Notes: a model not told the origin generated them from the letters alone. 64,000 bases of DNA from Ypsolopha sequella (GCA_934047225.1 CAKOHE010000112.1:103293-167292); one strand, 5' to 3'. Shown: positions 45,106-56,130, counted from the stretch's first letter. Program-made: numbers and translations.

Positions 45106-45204
45106 TCGAAGGAAAAAGGTTTTCAGTGATTTAATTTAGTCATTATTTCCATACATTATCTTTAGCTGGAGTTTATTTTAGGGCGCTATAGTTATTTATT
45201 ACAT

Positions 45205-45375
45205 ACATATATACTCACGCCTGTCTCCATGAGGCGTAGGCAGAGACTACAGTCTTCCATTTGCTACGATCCTGGCACACTTCTTTCGCTTCTTCCATAT
45301 CCATCAATCCAGTCGAACAGGCTCTTCTATTCCGGGTGTTTTGACTTTGCCCTTCTTCCGTATCTTCAAGATTTC
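45205..45375 (-). pseudogene. non-LTR ORF2 C-terminal scrap (RACS..LMD family)
   Basis: Minus-strand frame reads RNRRACSTGLMDMEEAKEV, CQDRSKWKTVVSAYAS, then a TGA. Same family as 42557-42760; a short piece of the same tail also occurs at 47165-47215. Confidence 0.55.
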
Positions 45376-45574
45376 GTTTGAAATAATTAGCAACAAATTA
45401 GAATACACCTGTAGTTAGACGTAGGAAGGAATATTACAATAACAGTTAGCAGTGATTGCGTTCCGAAATCTCATTCAAAACGGTTTTTTCACCCTTTATA
45501 AAGTAATACTGCGTTACACCACGCGTACCTATTACGAATTCTCTCCAGTGAACCTAAAATGTCGGACATACCTA

Positions 45575-46184
45575 AGTGTGTCCCTCTTACAAGTGCACAG
45601 CCGAAAAGGAGTGAAACTAGACCTTATTTTATCGAAAAAAAATTTTTTTTTTTTTGGAAAATCTTTGTTTTATAAATTTACGTTTTAAAATTTTTTTTGC
45701 CTACCATGGAGACTATGTATAAAATATGTCATAACTTTTAACCTATCGCGAGTAATGCAATGAAATAAAACTGTTATAATTCTTAAGAATAGACGTTGCA
45801 TACCAAATCAAAAACAAAACATAATCAACTACCATTACCATAAAAATAATGTCCTAAAAGATGATTTCTTTAATTTTTCTTTTTTCAGTAATAGTCAATT
45901 TATTCAAAATAATGTCCCCATTTCACTATACTTTTATTACTATTTATCATTGCCTATTCCATTATCTTTCTAACAAAAAAAAATACAACGTTCTATCATA
46001 AATACAATATTTTCTACGAGCGGTTAACCAAAGGCACTGCGCTCGCGTCCCATACAAAGATACCCAGGTGGAGTATTTTTTCATGATTAAAAAAAAATCA
46101 AAAAAATTTTTTTTCTTTGTTTTTGTCGATATATTTATATCTAGTTTCACCCCCTTTGGGGTTGCACTTTTACGGGGACACACT
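45575..46184. repeat. non-autonomous TIR element (AGTGTGTCCC ends)
   Basis: AGTGTGTCCCTCTTACAAG, then GTGAAACTAGA, is mirrored at 46140-46184 with mismatches. About 610 bp, AT-rich interior with poly-T and poly-A runs; no transposase. Confidence 0.75.
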
Positions 46185-46325
46185 GTATAATGACCGCAGT
46201 GAGTCACCCGTCCCATTCACTCACTGTATCAACCAAGCTTTTTTGAATTCCTTCACTTATTCGGAGATCCTTGGGTAACGAAAAGCCGTTCGAGCTTTCA
46301 CTTTCAGAGATAAATGGAATAACCT

Positions 46326-46948
46326 TTTAGAGCAGTTTCGCAGCCGGATTGTGAAAAACACGCCTTTTTATAATTAATCAAATCAAATAAAATAAAATCA
46401 TTTATTGGAAGACCAACTATGGATCACAAATTTTGTTAGTAAAGTTAGTCTAGTCCTACGCTAAGTGTTAGTAACATTAAAATTACTAATTTTAGAGAAG
46501 ACAGGTCTGTCTACTGCCACATGAATACTGCAGCAGTGATTCATGTAACAGCAATCAAGCCTGTCCGCTATCATGGCCAGGATACTGTTGTTGCTGCCGC
46601 GCACTCTGCGCACCAGGGACGCGCACCTTTTTCTCAAAGTGGCATGAAAACATTAATCGAAACGGAACACTAAAATTCAAAATTCACTCCATAGTTATTC
46701 ATCAAAACCTTATTACCTATATATTGTGTATGCTGCATTCGCAAAATTACCATCGGTTTCTGTAAATTATAATTTAAAAATATTTGAGATTCAAAACTTT
46801 TTCAAAACTTTAAGATAGCAGCATACACATTACATAGGTAATAAAGTTTTGTTGAATAACTATTGAGTGAATTTTGAATTTAAGTGTTCTGTTTCGATTA
46901 ATTAGAAAAAGGCGGGTTTTACACAATCCGGCTGCAAACCGCTCTTAA
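46326..46948. repeat. MITE family C, complete, with nested RTE fragment
   Basis: About 50-bp terminal inverted repeats (GCAGCCGGATTGTG inside both ends, bounded by TTTAGAGC and GCTCTTAAA). Inner inverted arms lie at 46660-46735 and 46810-46905. The left arm is interrupted by a retroposon at about 46379-46665. A single arm of this family is at 6591-6697. Confidence 0.8.
46379..46665 (-). pseudogene. RTE-type non-LTR retrotransposon 3' end
   Basis: On the minus strand: LRKRCASLVRRVRGSNNSIL, then AMIADRLDCCYMNHCC and a stop, followed by a 3' UTR ending AATAAATGATTTTATTTTAT. It aligns with RRKKCASLLSRVRGISNSIL at 8202-8660, so both belong to the RTE group. Insertion into the MITE arm is visible because ATTAAT lies at both junctions. 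Confidence 0.75.
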
Positions 46949-47034
46949 ATAGAAAACCTACTTTTTTATATACATGTAATTATAAAATCAAGTCAACGGA
47001 CTATTTCGCTTGTAAAAATTATTTTCAGTGGTTG

Positions 47035-47118
47035 ATGCAGCCAAAGTTATATTGGAGACTTGGTTACCTTGATTTGATGCAGCCAAAGTTATATTGGAGA
47101 CTTGGTTACCTTGATTTC
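47035..47118. repeat. 42-bp tandem duplication of a family D arm
   Basis: GATGCAGCCAAAGTTATATT then GGAGACTTGGTTACCTTGAT occurs twice in a row with no difference. It resembles the GCCAAATTCATACTGGAGAC core of family D. Confidence 0.8.
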
Positions 47119-47757
47119 CAAATAAAAAAAAAAAAACATACATATACCCACGCGCTATTAATATTTCTGTGCTCACGCCTGTCTCCCAGAGGGGTAGGCA
47201 GAGACTACAGACTCCTAAAAAACATAGTTCACATCAAACATAATTTTACCAAAATAATTAGACCCCTTACCTTACTAATATTGTTCTTAGCCATGGTTTA
47301 ATAATTGTGGTCCATTTAAAAAAATATTTTTTAGGTATTCTTTTGAATTTTTATTTTTCAGTTAATCAACCTTCTCCATACAAACATTCTTAGATTGACT
47401 GTACTAAAGGCACAAAACATTTTTATTTAGAATTCGTTATAATTAAGCCCTGGTTCTGTTTACTTACGAGTCTCCAGTATGAATTTGGCGGTATAATTCA
47501 AAATCACCAAATTCAAGTAAACCACGGAGCAATAAAGAAGAGGAATTGCCGATAGTTCATTTCTCCAGGGAAAACTGTGTGACACTGCGCGGGGTAGAAG
47601 GCAGAGGTACGGGGAAGGTTAGCTCCGCCGATCCACCAATCACAGAGCACACAAAGCACATGCCACCAATCGCAATCGCTCCCTTTAGTGACGTCATGGC
47701 CGAATTGATCGTAACGTGGCGTAATTCATACATCAACTCCTCTTCCTTATTGCTTCC
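47119..47757. other. unassigned; repeat scraps
   Basis: 47165-47215 is a scrap of the RACM-family tail, and 47455-47515 holds an inverted family D arm (GAGTCTCCAGTATGAATTTGG). No gene is recognised. Confidence 0.4.
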
Positions 47758-48363
47758 CCTGCGGTCCGAAATAGAATTACATCGCTAAAATCGATTACGA
47801 AAGTATTAAGGAGGAGTTTTCAAAGCCAAATAAAAAAAAAGTAGTACCGAACGACTCAATAGATGGCGCAGCCTGTACTAAAAGTGTCAAAAAATGTCTT
47901 CCTGGCAACACTGGATTCTTTTGATTTTGACACTTCTTCTTTGCTTCTTTCTTTTTTATGGTCAATCCATGCCTCAAATGTATTATTGCTAAGATCCATT
48001 GTTCTTTCCGTAATTGGTTATACTGTGTGTTCCTATATTTTTACAATTAGCTACAACGCATGGGCTGACCATGTTGAAAGTTGAAGGAAATACCAAGCTA
48101 TTAACGTAAGTAATATAGATAGAAAACAACACAATATAAACACAACAAAATAGGAATGTCTTTGTGAAGGGTGTTGTTGGATTTAACAATTGAATTGACA
48201 ATTTTTATCTTGCTGCCCCCAGATTAAAAAATAATCTTTGCTTTTTGACACTTGAAAGCAGGGTAACGCCATCTGTGTTTACCTCTGAAAGCTTGATCAA
48301 GGTCAGTCTGGAAAACCACTCAGTGAATGGCTTATGCATTGTAATTCTATTTCGGACCGCAGG
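47758..48363 (-). mobile_element. short TIR element with possible THAP-domain relic
   Basis: A perfect 24-bp inverted repeat (CCTGCGGTCCGAAATAGAAT...) bounds 606 bp. On the minus strand an ATG near 48097 starts MVSPCVVANCKNIGTHSI. In a shifted frame this continues with NQLRKEQWILAI and a lysine-rich tail. C-x4-C near an N-terminus followed by LRKEQW resembles the start of a THAP domain. If so, it is a frameshifted relic of a small P-like or THAP-bearing element. Evidence is thin. Confidence 0.45.
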
Positions 48364-48598
48364 CTTCGTGAAGTAAACGCATGTACATTGTACAATCGTA
48401 GAATGAAATTAAACTTGTAAAATACAATTTCTCAAAACAAGATTTAAAAAACATGAGCTTGTGGATTGGTTTTCTTCACCACCAAGACCATACTTTAGTT
48501 AGATGGACATTATAGGGTGTTCCCTAAAATTCCCTATTTTTTAACGGGATATTTGTGATTTTTTCACGTTAATATGATAAGGACTTATACAGTTTGTT

Positions 48599-50166
48599 AC
48601 GATGAAGTTGCGGAAGCCGAAAACTGGCGAATACTACTCGTCCATACGAATAACTATCCGTGAAAAAAAATTAAGAAAGCTAGAAAGAACAAAAAGTTTT
48701 GTACATTTTGGTTGTAGGTATGTTACTTTTCTTGGTTTCTCTTTATAGTTAGGGAGGCGAGGTAGCTAAATGGCGTAATTCAACGGCGCCGTCGAGACCT
48801 ATCAAAATCGAAAGATAAAATAATTTCGAAAAGAAAAGCTCTTATGGTAAAAACCATTTAGCGGTGGGTTTGGCGTGTACGGTTTTTCAAAAATGTAAAA
48901 AAAAACAGTTACTTGGGCATTCTCGAGCGCGTCAGATATTCATACTACGTATGCCCCAAGTGCCTCTGATAACAACGGTATACTAATCTGCCGGTTTGCG
49001 TGGTGGGGGTAGGCATATAAAGTAGTCAAAAATGCAAAAAAAAAAATTTACTCGAGCGCGTCAGATTTTCGGAAGGGGTGCTAAGTAGGCCCCAACGAAG
49101 CTCCCTTTAAAAAAACTGACGATTTCGGCGTGACGATAAGTTACGATGAATATTTGAAAATGCAAAAAAAAAAAGTTTTTTTGAAATACTCGAGCGCGTC
49201 AGATTTTCATAGGGGAGGTTTATCTCGGTATCCTGAAAGCATATTTTCTTAATCTGACAAAAATGTTGGTGGGTTCTCTTAATCTGACCGAAAAAGGTTT
49301 TTTTGTTTCTTTTTTTTCCTTTTTTTTTTCTTTTTTTTTCGAAAATTGTCGAGAAACTTTAGAAAAAAAAAATTTGAGATATAATAAAAGTCACATAATT
49401 TAATCATCGTTATTTCATATCAATTTTTTTTAACACCTGTTTTCCAGATATACTCAAAAAACCGGGAGTTTGAGTTTTTATGATGCTTGAAGTCAAAAAG
49501 TTTTAACTTTGGACAAAAATGTAAAGAGACCTTTTTTGTGTAAAATAAAATTACCTTTTTTGTTTATTTAAACTTTTTTTTTGTAAAATGTATGGTTCGC
49601 GAACGCGTTGCGGCGCGTTATATGCCGCAACGCGTTTTTCGGAAGACGAAATGGCTCCTCCACACTTCTGGTCATGCGGAAACCGGTAGATTTTGTATTT
49701 TTAGTAAGTTTTAGATTATATTCTTTAAAATAAAAAAAAAATAAAATCGCGCTCGAGAATGCCGGATTAACGTTTTTTTTTACAAGTTCGCGACCCTATA
49801 ACTCGGCGGCGTCAAGAACTTATCGTCAGGTTAGTTAAATTTAGTCTTAAAACACTAAAATCAACCCCCAATATCTTAATCTGACGCGCTCGAGTATTTC
49901 AGACTATCGATTTTTTTTTACTAATCTGATCGTCTATCCTAGGCGCGCGTCACTACATATAGAGCTAAATACTTTACAAGGTTGTTCTATTAGGTCTAAG
50001 GTATCTCTCATATCTTAATCTCGAAACTTAAAATCTTAGCCACGCTCGAGTATTACCGAAAATTCCCCTATTCGCCTCCCTAACTATTAAGGTTGGCTCC
50101 ATAGTAAAAGTTGTTCGTATGGACGAGTACTATTGCCAGTTTCGGGCTTCCGCAACTTGATCTTAA
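48599..50166. mobile_element. MITE family B copy containing a second element
   Basis: Left end GATGAAGTTGCGGAAGCCG with TACTCGTCCATACGAATAAC, right end mirrored and closing at CTTGATCTTAA (50156-50166). These ends match the 191-bp copy at 9204-9394. The extra length is the inner element at 48746-50086. Confidence 0.8.
48746..50086. mobile_element. TIR element with mirrored subterminal motif arrays
   Basis: Ends TAGTTAGGGAGGCGA and its inverted copy, flanked by TTA on both sides (3-bp target duplication, typical of PIF/Harbinger but not proof). The motif CTCGAGCGCGTCAGATT or a close variant occurs three times forward on the left (48922, 49051, 49189) and three times inverted on the right (about 49750, 49881, 50043). 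The left copies sit in larger 130-138-bp units with a poly-A stretch. A 13-bp perfect hairpin, AACGCGTTGCGGC/GCCGCAACGCGTT, lies at 49602-49636. No open frame is recognised. Confidence 0.75.
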
Positions 50167-50934
50167 CACTCAGTATTTCTGTTTGTTTTTAACAATTTTA
50201 AGTCGTATCCCTCTTAATGACGAATCTGATTGTGGTTTAGATGTGAAATCTAATCCGGATTCCGACTTACACCTTTTTTTATAAACACTTACATCTTTTG
50301 GCGATTTTATGTTGAGGCGGATCTCGGTTCAAGTATGTTTCGAAAGTATTAATGTTACCAGTGAATGAAAAAAACATGGAAGTCTGATTAGAGCTGAAAA
50401 TTGCCCCACGATAGTGTGTTAAACACAATTTTGTATGGCGACGGCTCCAAAAGCGTTCTCTGAGTGTTTGAGTCGGCCAATCATGGCGGGCCTAGTGTCG
50501 CATGGGAAAGTTTACTAAAAAAAACAATTAGATACAGAAATGCGTTTAGTGTTGTTATAAATGCTCCTAACAAAATCCCAGGTACATTCAGGATAACCAA
50601 CTGAAATAGGGATGTATTGAATTAGTTCAGCTATTTCGCTAAAATCTTGAACAGTCTACAACCGCACAGTTGTTCACTACACAGAATATTTAGCAGAAAA
50701 CAATCAATCAGTTGAGCATATTCACAAGATTCTTAAGTAGTTCACAACCGAACAGTTGTTCACCTCACTGAATATTTTCAACAATAAAATAGTTTATCAA
50801 GTTCGCTAAACTCTTCTGTGGTGTCACCCCAGAACATAATAATATATTTGACCTAAACATTAGCTAATGCAACTCCACCACACACAAAACACAATAAGTT
50901 TAGGAACTATAGCTAAAAGTTCGGCAGCCACTAT
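50167..50934. other. unassigned sequence
   Basis: Contains a loose direct duplication around ACAACCGCACAGTTGTTCAC (50660 and 50740). No gene is recognised. Confidence 0.4.
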
Positions 50935-52189
50935 TTAAGGCGATTACCATCGCCAAATTAGCAGCTCGATATTTGTCACTACAAATATCAACGGAAACGA
51001 CATTGAAATAACGTTCATATCAGCGCGCAATGCATAGTGGCTGTTACGACGCTCGCTGCGTTCTTGATAGGGCGAAATAGGAGAAAATTATACTTTTCAC
51101 TTGGACGTGATTACTCGATTGAATAATGTTTATAGCTATAAAGTTTATCTATTTATCAAAGCATAGATGAATTCAATCGGCCAGGCCACTCTGGAGCAGT
51201 AGGGAATTTGAGGTCAAAAAACACCATTCAGTAAAAAAAAAAAATCATATAGATGTTTTGGTGGTATGAAAAAGAAAAATGTTGCATATGTTGTCTAAGA
51301 GTTGATTATTCATAATACATTTTTTCATTATTTTTGGTTAGGCCATAAACGAGGAGTAGGCTTTAGAAAGTACCCATTTGGCAATAGTAAGGCCCTTAAG
51401 CTAAACTTTTATGTCGAGTGCAACCTAAATTTTGCCATAGGTAACAGACTTTTTTTGCGTGCACGGGAATTAACATCACTAGATTTGTAGATTTTGTTAT
51501 TCCTTGTCCTCTTTCTTTTAAAGGTAAAAATGACCAGTAAGATCCATTTTTATATACATTAAAACAGCCAACAAAATTCAAATATATGTATTAAACGTTA
51601 TATTGCGATGTAAAGATATAGCATATATTTATTCGCAAATTCCAAAAAATTCCCGAGTGCAAAAGGATTGATAAATCGTCTATTATTGAGTTTACACAGA
51701 CGGTTTTGATCTCAAATTGTAGCAAAATTAACGTATACGTATAAGTAATTATATCATAAAACTAGTAGGCGATATGTAAAAGTTTTAGCGTCCCTGTTAC
51801 TCCATATGCGAAAAAACCCTCAGTGCGAGAGGGACGGATTCGTCGAAAAGTAGCGAAAAGTCGGTTTTTTATTAATATACAATGTACTAAAAATGCTATC
51901 AAAATTTCGTTTAACCAGGTCCTAGATACTGTTAATACCCATGTCATAAAATATAATTGCAGTCCATATGTCATTCCAAATTGTCAAACCAGAAGAATTG
52001 GTTTCGATAAAGACCTCATTTCAATAAATATTTCTATCGAGCCGAAATTCTCCAATCGCGTTTCTGTTTTAACAGATCCCTAGAGAAAGATTCCAAAAAT
52101 AATATACTTTTTTATCAAAATTATACATTGTTTACCGAAGTAGATATAGAAGTTCTAAAAGTGTCGATTTTTTTTCCGTAGCGCCTTAA
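50935..52189. repeat. TTAA-ended MITE, family A, longest copy
   Basis: TTAAGGCGATTACCATCGCC at the left and CCGTAGCGCCTTAA at the right; 1255 bp. The left part (50935-51402) matches the 5940 and 60762 copies and the right part (51768-52189) matches the 2270 copy, with a unique 360-bp middle. It is the only copy here with both halves. No transposase. Confidence 0.82.
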
Positions 52190-52488
52190 ATTGCCCAAAA
52201 TCGAAAAAAGACCGAAAATTTGGCAGTTTTTTTTTATTATTGACAAGGATGCGTCTGGCTTTCGTGGTCGTAAACTTGCATGATTCATGGGCCAACATCA
52301 TAAGCAACTTATAAAAAATGGACTAGTAGATCTGGCGCAAGGTACCCTTTACCTTTCAGGCGACAAGGTTATCTTATTAAGGGTATCTTATTATGAGATA
52401 TTAATATATCTCTCTAAATGTGTTTTTTTAAATATATATAAATATAAATGTGTAAATAATAATAAATATATATAAAACCTAAATATAT

Positions 52489-54645
52489 TTATTAACAAGA
52501 AACTTAAATAACATAAAGAATACTAAATTATAAATAATACTTAAAATATACACTAACTACAAAGCTTAAAATAAACCTACTATAAAAACAAAATTAACTT
52601 ACAAATATAACCCTAACTATGAAAAAGACCGCCCCTCATCGTACCCGGCACAAAGGTTCCCATTACGCTCGCTGCGTTCCCGCGTTGGATTGCAATGGAA
52701 ATCCTTTGCGCCAAGTACGACATGGAGCGGTGGTCTTGCCATCTGTCTTTTATTTTTCTTCCGAGTGCCCTCAGAAATGTCTTGGCCTCAGAGCCCCATA
52801 CGCCGGTCGTTTCAAATGCGGCGGCAATAAAAATGTAATTTTGTTTCAGATCTTTATATCTGGTATGTTTTTGTCTAGCGGCGCTCTCAGCCGCAGATCC
52901 GGCGGTTTTGACTGTGGAGGTTAGATGGCAACTAGCATAAGTGCTGACGCAGGTTGCATCCCATAGCAAGCATCTACCTCTCTCCCAGGGAACGAGGGTG
53001 AGACCGTCTGGGCGCTTACCGTCTGTCCGGCTAAGGCCAGGGGGCTCCAGGGTGCAAGGGATGTTGGCTGAGACGAGTGCTAGGCGGATGATTTCATTTA
53101 AGGCATGGTGCCGTGGAAATCTACCTGCACATCTTATGCAGCTCAAGCCGTGGTGACCTTTTGTGTCCACCGTAGAGTTGCAGATGCAAGTATGTTCCTC
53201 GCAAACATGGCAACCAAGCCTCAGGGCCACAGCGATACGAAGGGAGTCGTTATCAAGTAAAGTACCAAGTTGTGGAGATGGAAGGGCGTGAAGCCAGGCA
53301 CCAGACTCAGATTTAGATACGGCTTTTAGTCTTGCTAATTCTGCCCCTGAATTCTTTTGTTTGAGCTCTTCTAGTATGAAATTGGCTCGGACATCGTCCC
53401 AGCCTCTTTGTACCTCCGGATGGTCTGGTTGAACTTGTCCAGGGCAAACAGTAGACCATTCTTTCAAAGCCTCGTCTACAAATGGTAGCCGTGAACTGTT
53501 ACCATAGTTACTAAGTATGTGAGTAACAAGTTCCACGACCCCATGTGCAGAGGCTAAGAAGGCTACTAGTCCGGTGTCCTCTACGCGACGAATACCAAGA
53601 CCACCGTGCCGGATCGGCAGGGCTGCCTGGCGCCACTGATCTTCGTCAAGACTAACATTTAAAATTTCCTCTAGAATATTTTTAATTGTATTGTCCAATA
53701 GGTGAACTTCATTCGGGTAGCGCCAAACAGGACATGTCCTTAAGGTGTATGTTAATTTTGGCATAGACAAGCAGCTACGAAAAAGGGTTAAGGCTACATG
53801 TGCTTGAAGGTTTTTCAGGCTATTTTGTATATTTTGTAGAGATTGATTTTTCTTTTCAATAATGTCCGGGATTGCATCTGGGAAAATAGGCCCACCTAGC
53901 AGAGTAAAATTTGTTTTATCTAAAGATGTTAAGCCTGGAATAAGTGTTTGGAAACGAGTTAGAGATGTAGAACAATTTGAGCTACACTCAAAAAGTTCGC
54001 ATTTATTCGAGTTTACTTCGAGGCCTATCTCTTTAAATTTTGAGAGGACTGTTTCAATGTCTTTGTATACAGTATCGGGGCTTCCTCCAATTGTGCCGTC
54101 ATCTAGATACCATATGTTCAGGTCTGACTCTAGTGAGGATATTATTTTTTGAATAGCAAGACTGAATATTAAAGGACCTAAAGGATCCCCTTGTTGTGCA
54201 CCTACCTGTGACAAAATAGGTGAAGAATCAAAAAATAATTTACTTGATGAAGAATAACATTGATATAAGAAGGGATAAAGACATGGTATCTTTTCTTTTA
54301 TTTCAAGAAGTATTGTGTCCCGCTCAATGCTATTAAAGGCATTTTTAATGTCAATTTTTATAATTATTTTGTCAATCCCATTATTTGTAGTGGCAAATGT
54401 ACGGGTGGCGTGTATAGCGGCTTCGCAGCCTAGGGCAGTACCGAAACCTAGTTGGTGCGGTTGAAGGTACTCCGACATAGCGTCTTTAACCGCACGGCAC
54501 CCTACTTTTGCAACCAAACGACGGATTACGCTACCAACGGCGATCGGCCTTATACCACCGTCCTTTTTCGTTAAGGCACACAAGGACGCTCCGTAAAAAT
54601 ATGGACAGATGTCAAGGTTGAGTAAACCTTTTAATAGGAAATTAC
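52489..54645 (-). mobile_element. RLE-type non-LTR retrotransposon, 5'-truncated
   Basis: Flanked by a perfect 15-bp duplication, AAAACCTAAATATAT (52474-52488 and 54646-54660). The 5' end is truncated near 54645, with coding similarity upstream of the first ATG (FLLKGLLNLDICPYFYGASL). The 3' UTR is 52489-52612, AT-rich without a long poly-A tail. The clean duplication and open frame suggest a young insertion. Confidence 0.85.
52613..54583 (-). CDS. reverse transcriptase with C-terminal restriction-like endonuclease
   Basis: The frame is intact for 656 codons and extends in sense upstream of the marked Met, so it is the truncated end of a longer protein. RT motifs: KIDIKNAFNSIERD (76-89), GAQQGDPLGPLIFSLAIQK (128-146) and WYLDDGTIGG (158-167, catalytic YLDD). 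The C-terminal part has a Cys/His cluster (C458, C461, C466, C468, H477, H478, C482, C485), then GKRPDGLTLVPWERG (522-536) and LLWDAT (539-544), which look like the PD-(D/E)XK nuclease of R2-like elements. Such proteins nick DNA and prime reverse transcription at the nick. Exact clade unknown; the N-terminus is missing. Confidence 0.85.
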   Translation of the reverse strand: MCALTKKDGGIRPIAVGSVIRRLVAKVGCRAVKDAMSEYLQPHQLGFGTALGCEAAIHATRTFATTNNGIDKIIIKIDIKNAFNSIERDTILLEIKEKIPCLYPFLYQCYSSSSKLFFDSSPILSQVGAQQGDPLGPLIFSLAIQKIISSLESDLNIWYLDDGTIGGSPDTVYKDIETVLSKFKEIGLEVNSNKCELFECSSNCSTSLTRFQTLIPGLTSLDKTNFTLLGGPIFPDAIPDIIEKKNQSLQNIQNSLKNLQAHVALTLFRSCLSMPKLTYTLRTCPVWRYPNEVHLLDNTIKNILEEILNVSLDEDQWRQAALPIRHGGLGIRRVEDTGLVAFLASAHGVVELVTHILSNYGNSSRLPFVDEALKEWSTVCPGQVQPDHPEVQRGWDDVRANFILEELKQKNSGAELARLKAVSKSESGAWLHALPSPQLGTLLDNDSLRIAVALRLGCHVCEEHTCICNSTVDTKGHHGLSCIRCAGRFPRHHALNEIIRLALVSANIPCTLEPPGLSRTDGKRPDGLTLVPWERGRCLLWDATCVSTYASCHLTSTVKTAGSAAESAARQKHTRYKDLKQNYIFIAAAFETTGVWGSEAKTFLRALGRKIKDRWQDHRSMSYLAQRISIAIQRGNAASVMGTFVPGTMRGGLFHS

Positions 54646-54690
54646 AAAACCTAAATATATATAAATATTATAACATTATTATAATAGGTA

Positions 54691-54950
54691 TATAAGGTCT
54701 TTCAATTTAAATCGAAAGTAATTTAGGAGGTGATTCAGTATCGTTGATACATCGCATTCCACTGCAAAGCAATTTTTTTTAGCGCGAACTTTTTTTTGTC
54801 TTCTCAGTACAAAGTGGTCCGATCAGCTGACTCAGTTTGTATGGACAAGCGAAGAACTTCAAAAAAAAGTACTTTGCAGTGGAATGTGATGTATTAACGA
54901 TACTGAATCACCTCCTAAATTACTTTCCATTTAAATTGAAAGACCTTATA
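54691..54950. repeat. 260-bp MITE with 76-bp inverted arms
   Basis: TATAAGGTCTTTCAATTTAA, GTAATTTAGGAGGTGATTCA and CATTCCACTGCAAAG are mirrored on the right, ending GACCTTATA at 54950. Non-coding; it abuts the mariner end. Confidence 0.88.
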
Positions 54951-55485
54951 TACGTGGGGCGTTTAATAAAAAGTGAGAATGAGTATGTTGCTGGTAATAC
55001 ACTTGGAACATCTTTTTTCTAAACTTAAAATTCATTTTTAAAAAACTCTTTGTCTTGAGCACCTAAAAATTCCTGTACTGCAGCGACTGCTGCTTCATGA
55101 TTTATAAATCTCTGTCCCCTCAGATAATCCTTCAACTTTGGAAATAGATAAAAATCACTAGGAGCAAGGTCAAGTGAGTATGGAAGATGCTCAAATATTT
55201 CGAAGTCAGCATCTCGAATTGCAGCCATAGCAACGGCGGACCCGTGAGCCGGGCATTATCTTGATGGAATGAAACAATTTTTGCTAGTTTGCCTCGCCGT
55301 TTCTCGCGAATTTCGTTTCGCAATTTTTTGATTTGGTCTGCATTCAAAGAGCCCATACCAGTAAACCCATGGTTGAGATAGTCTATTATGACCACCCCTT
55401 CACTATCCCAGAAAAGAGAGCTTATGATCTTTCCGGTGGAATGACTCGCCTTAAATTTCTTAGGGGTTGGAGATGATGTTCTTTT

Positions 55486-55924
55486 CCATTTTGTTTTTAG
55501 AACGTTTCATCCATGGTTGTCATCGAGCCAAAAAACGATCAGGATCTAGTTGCAACAGTTCCATTTTGTTTTTAGAACGTTTCATCCATGGTTGTCATCG
55601 AACCAAAAAACGATCAGGATCTAGTTGCAACAGTTCCATTTTGTTTTTAGAACGTTTCATCCATGGTTGTCATCGAACCAAAAAACGATCAGGATCTAGT
55701 TGCAACAGTTCCATTTTGTTTTTAGAACGTTTCATCCATGGTTGTCATCGAACCAAAAAACGATCAGGATCTAGTTGCAACAGTTCCATTTTGTTTTTAG
55801 AACGTTTCATCCATGGTTGTCATCGAACCAAAAAACGATCAGGATCTAGTTGCAACAGTTCCATTTTGTTTTTAGAACGTTTCATCCATGGTTGTCATCG
55901 AACCAAAAAACGATCAGGATCTAG
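55486..55924. repeat. 75-bp tandem repeat inside the mariner gene, 6 copies
   Basis: Unit CCATTTTGTTTTTAGAACGT, TTCATCCATGGTTGTCATCG, AACCAAAAAACGATCAGGAT, CTAGTTGCAACAGTT repeats at 55486, 55561, 55636, 55711, 55786 and 55861. The last copy lacks about 11 bases and the first has one G/A difference. On the minus strand each unit covers the LDPDRFLVR and MTTMDETF region. Confidence 0.95.
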
Positions 55925-56130
55925 GATGCGTAGGGCCTTAACCATTTCTTTGGTCACTACCGTTGCGGGGTGACCCAAGCAAGAATCATCTTTGGTGAAT
56001 CTTCTTTCACGTTTAAATTCGGCATTCCAACGTGCAACTGTATAATACGGTGAAGCATTTACTCCTAAAGTATCCTGTAAGTATTGATTTACTCGTTCCG
56101 TTGTGAAATTTTTCAAGCACAGATTCTTAA

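Noticed and set aside
45962..46216. 84-codon minus-strand frame
   Set aside because: It lies across the right terminal repeat and poly-A/T interior of a MITE.
55467..55973. 168-codon plus-strand repeat protein
   Set aside because: Antisense reading of the 75-bp expansion in the minus-strand mariner gene.
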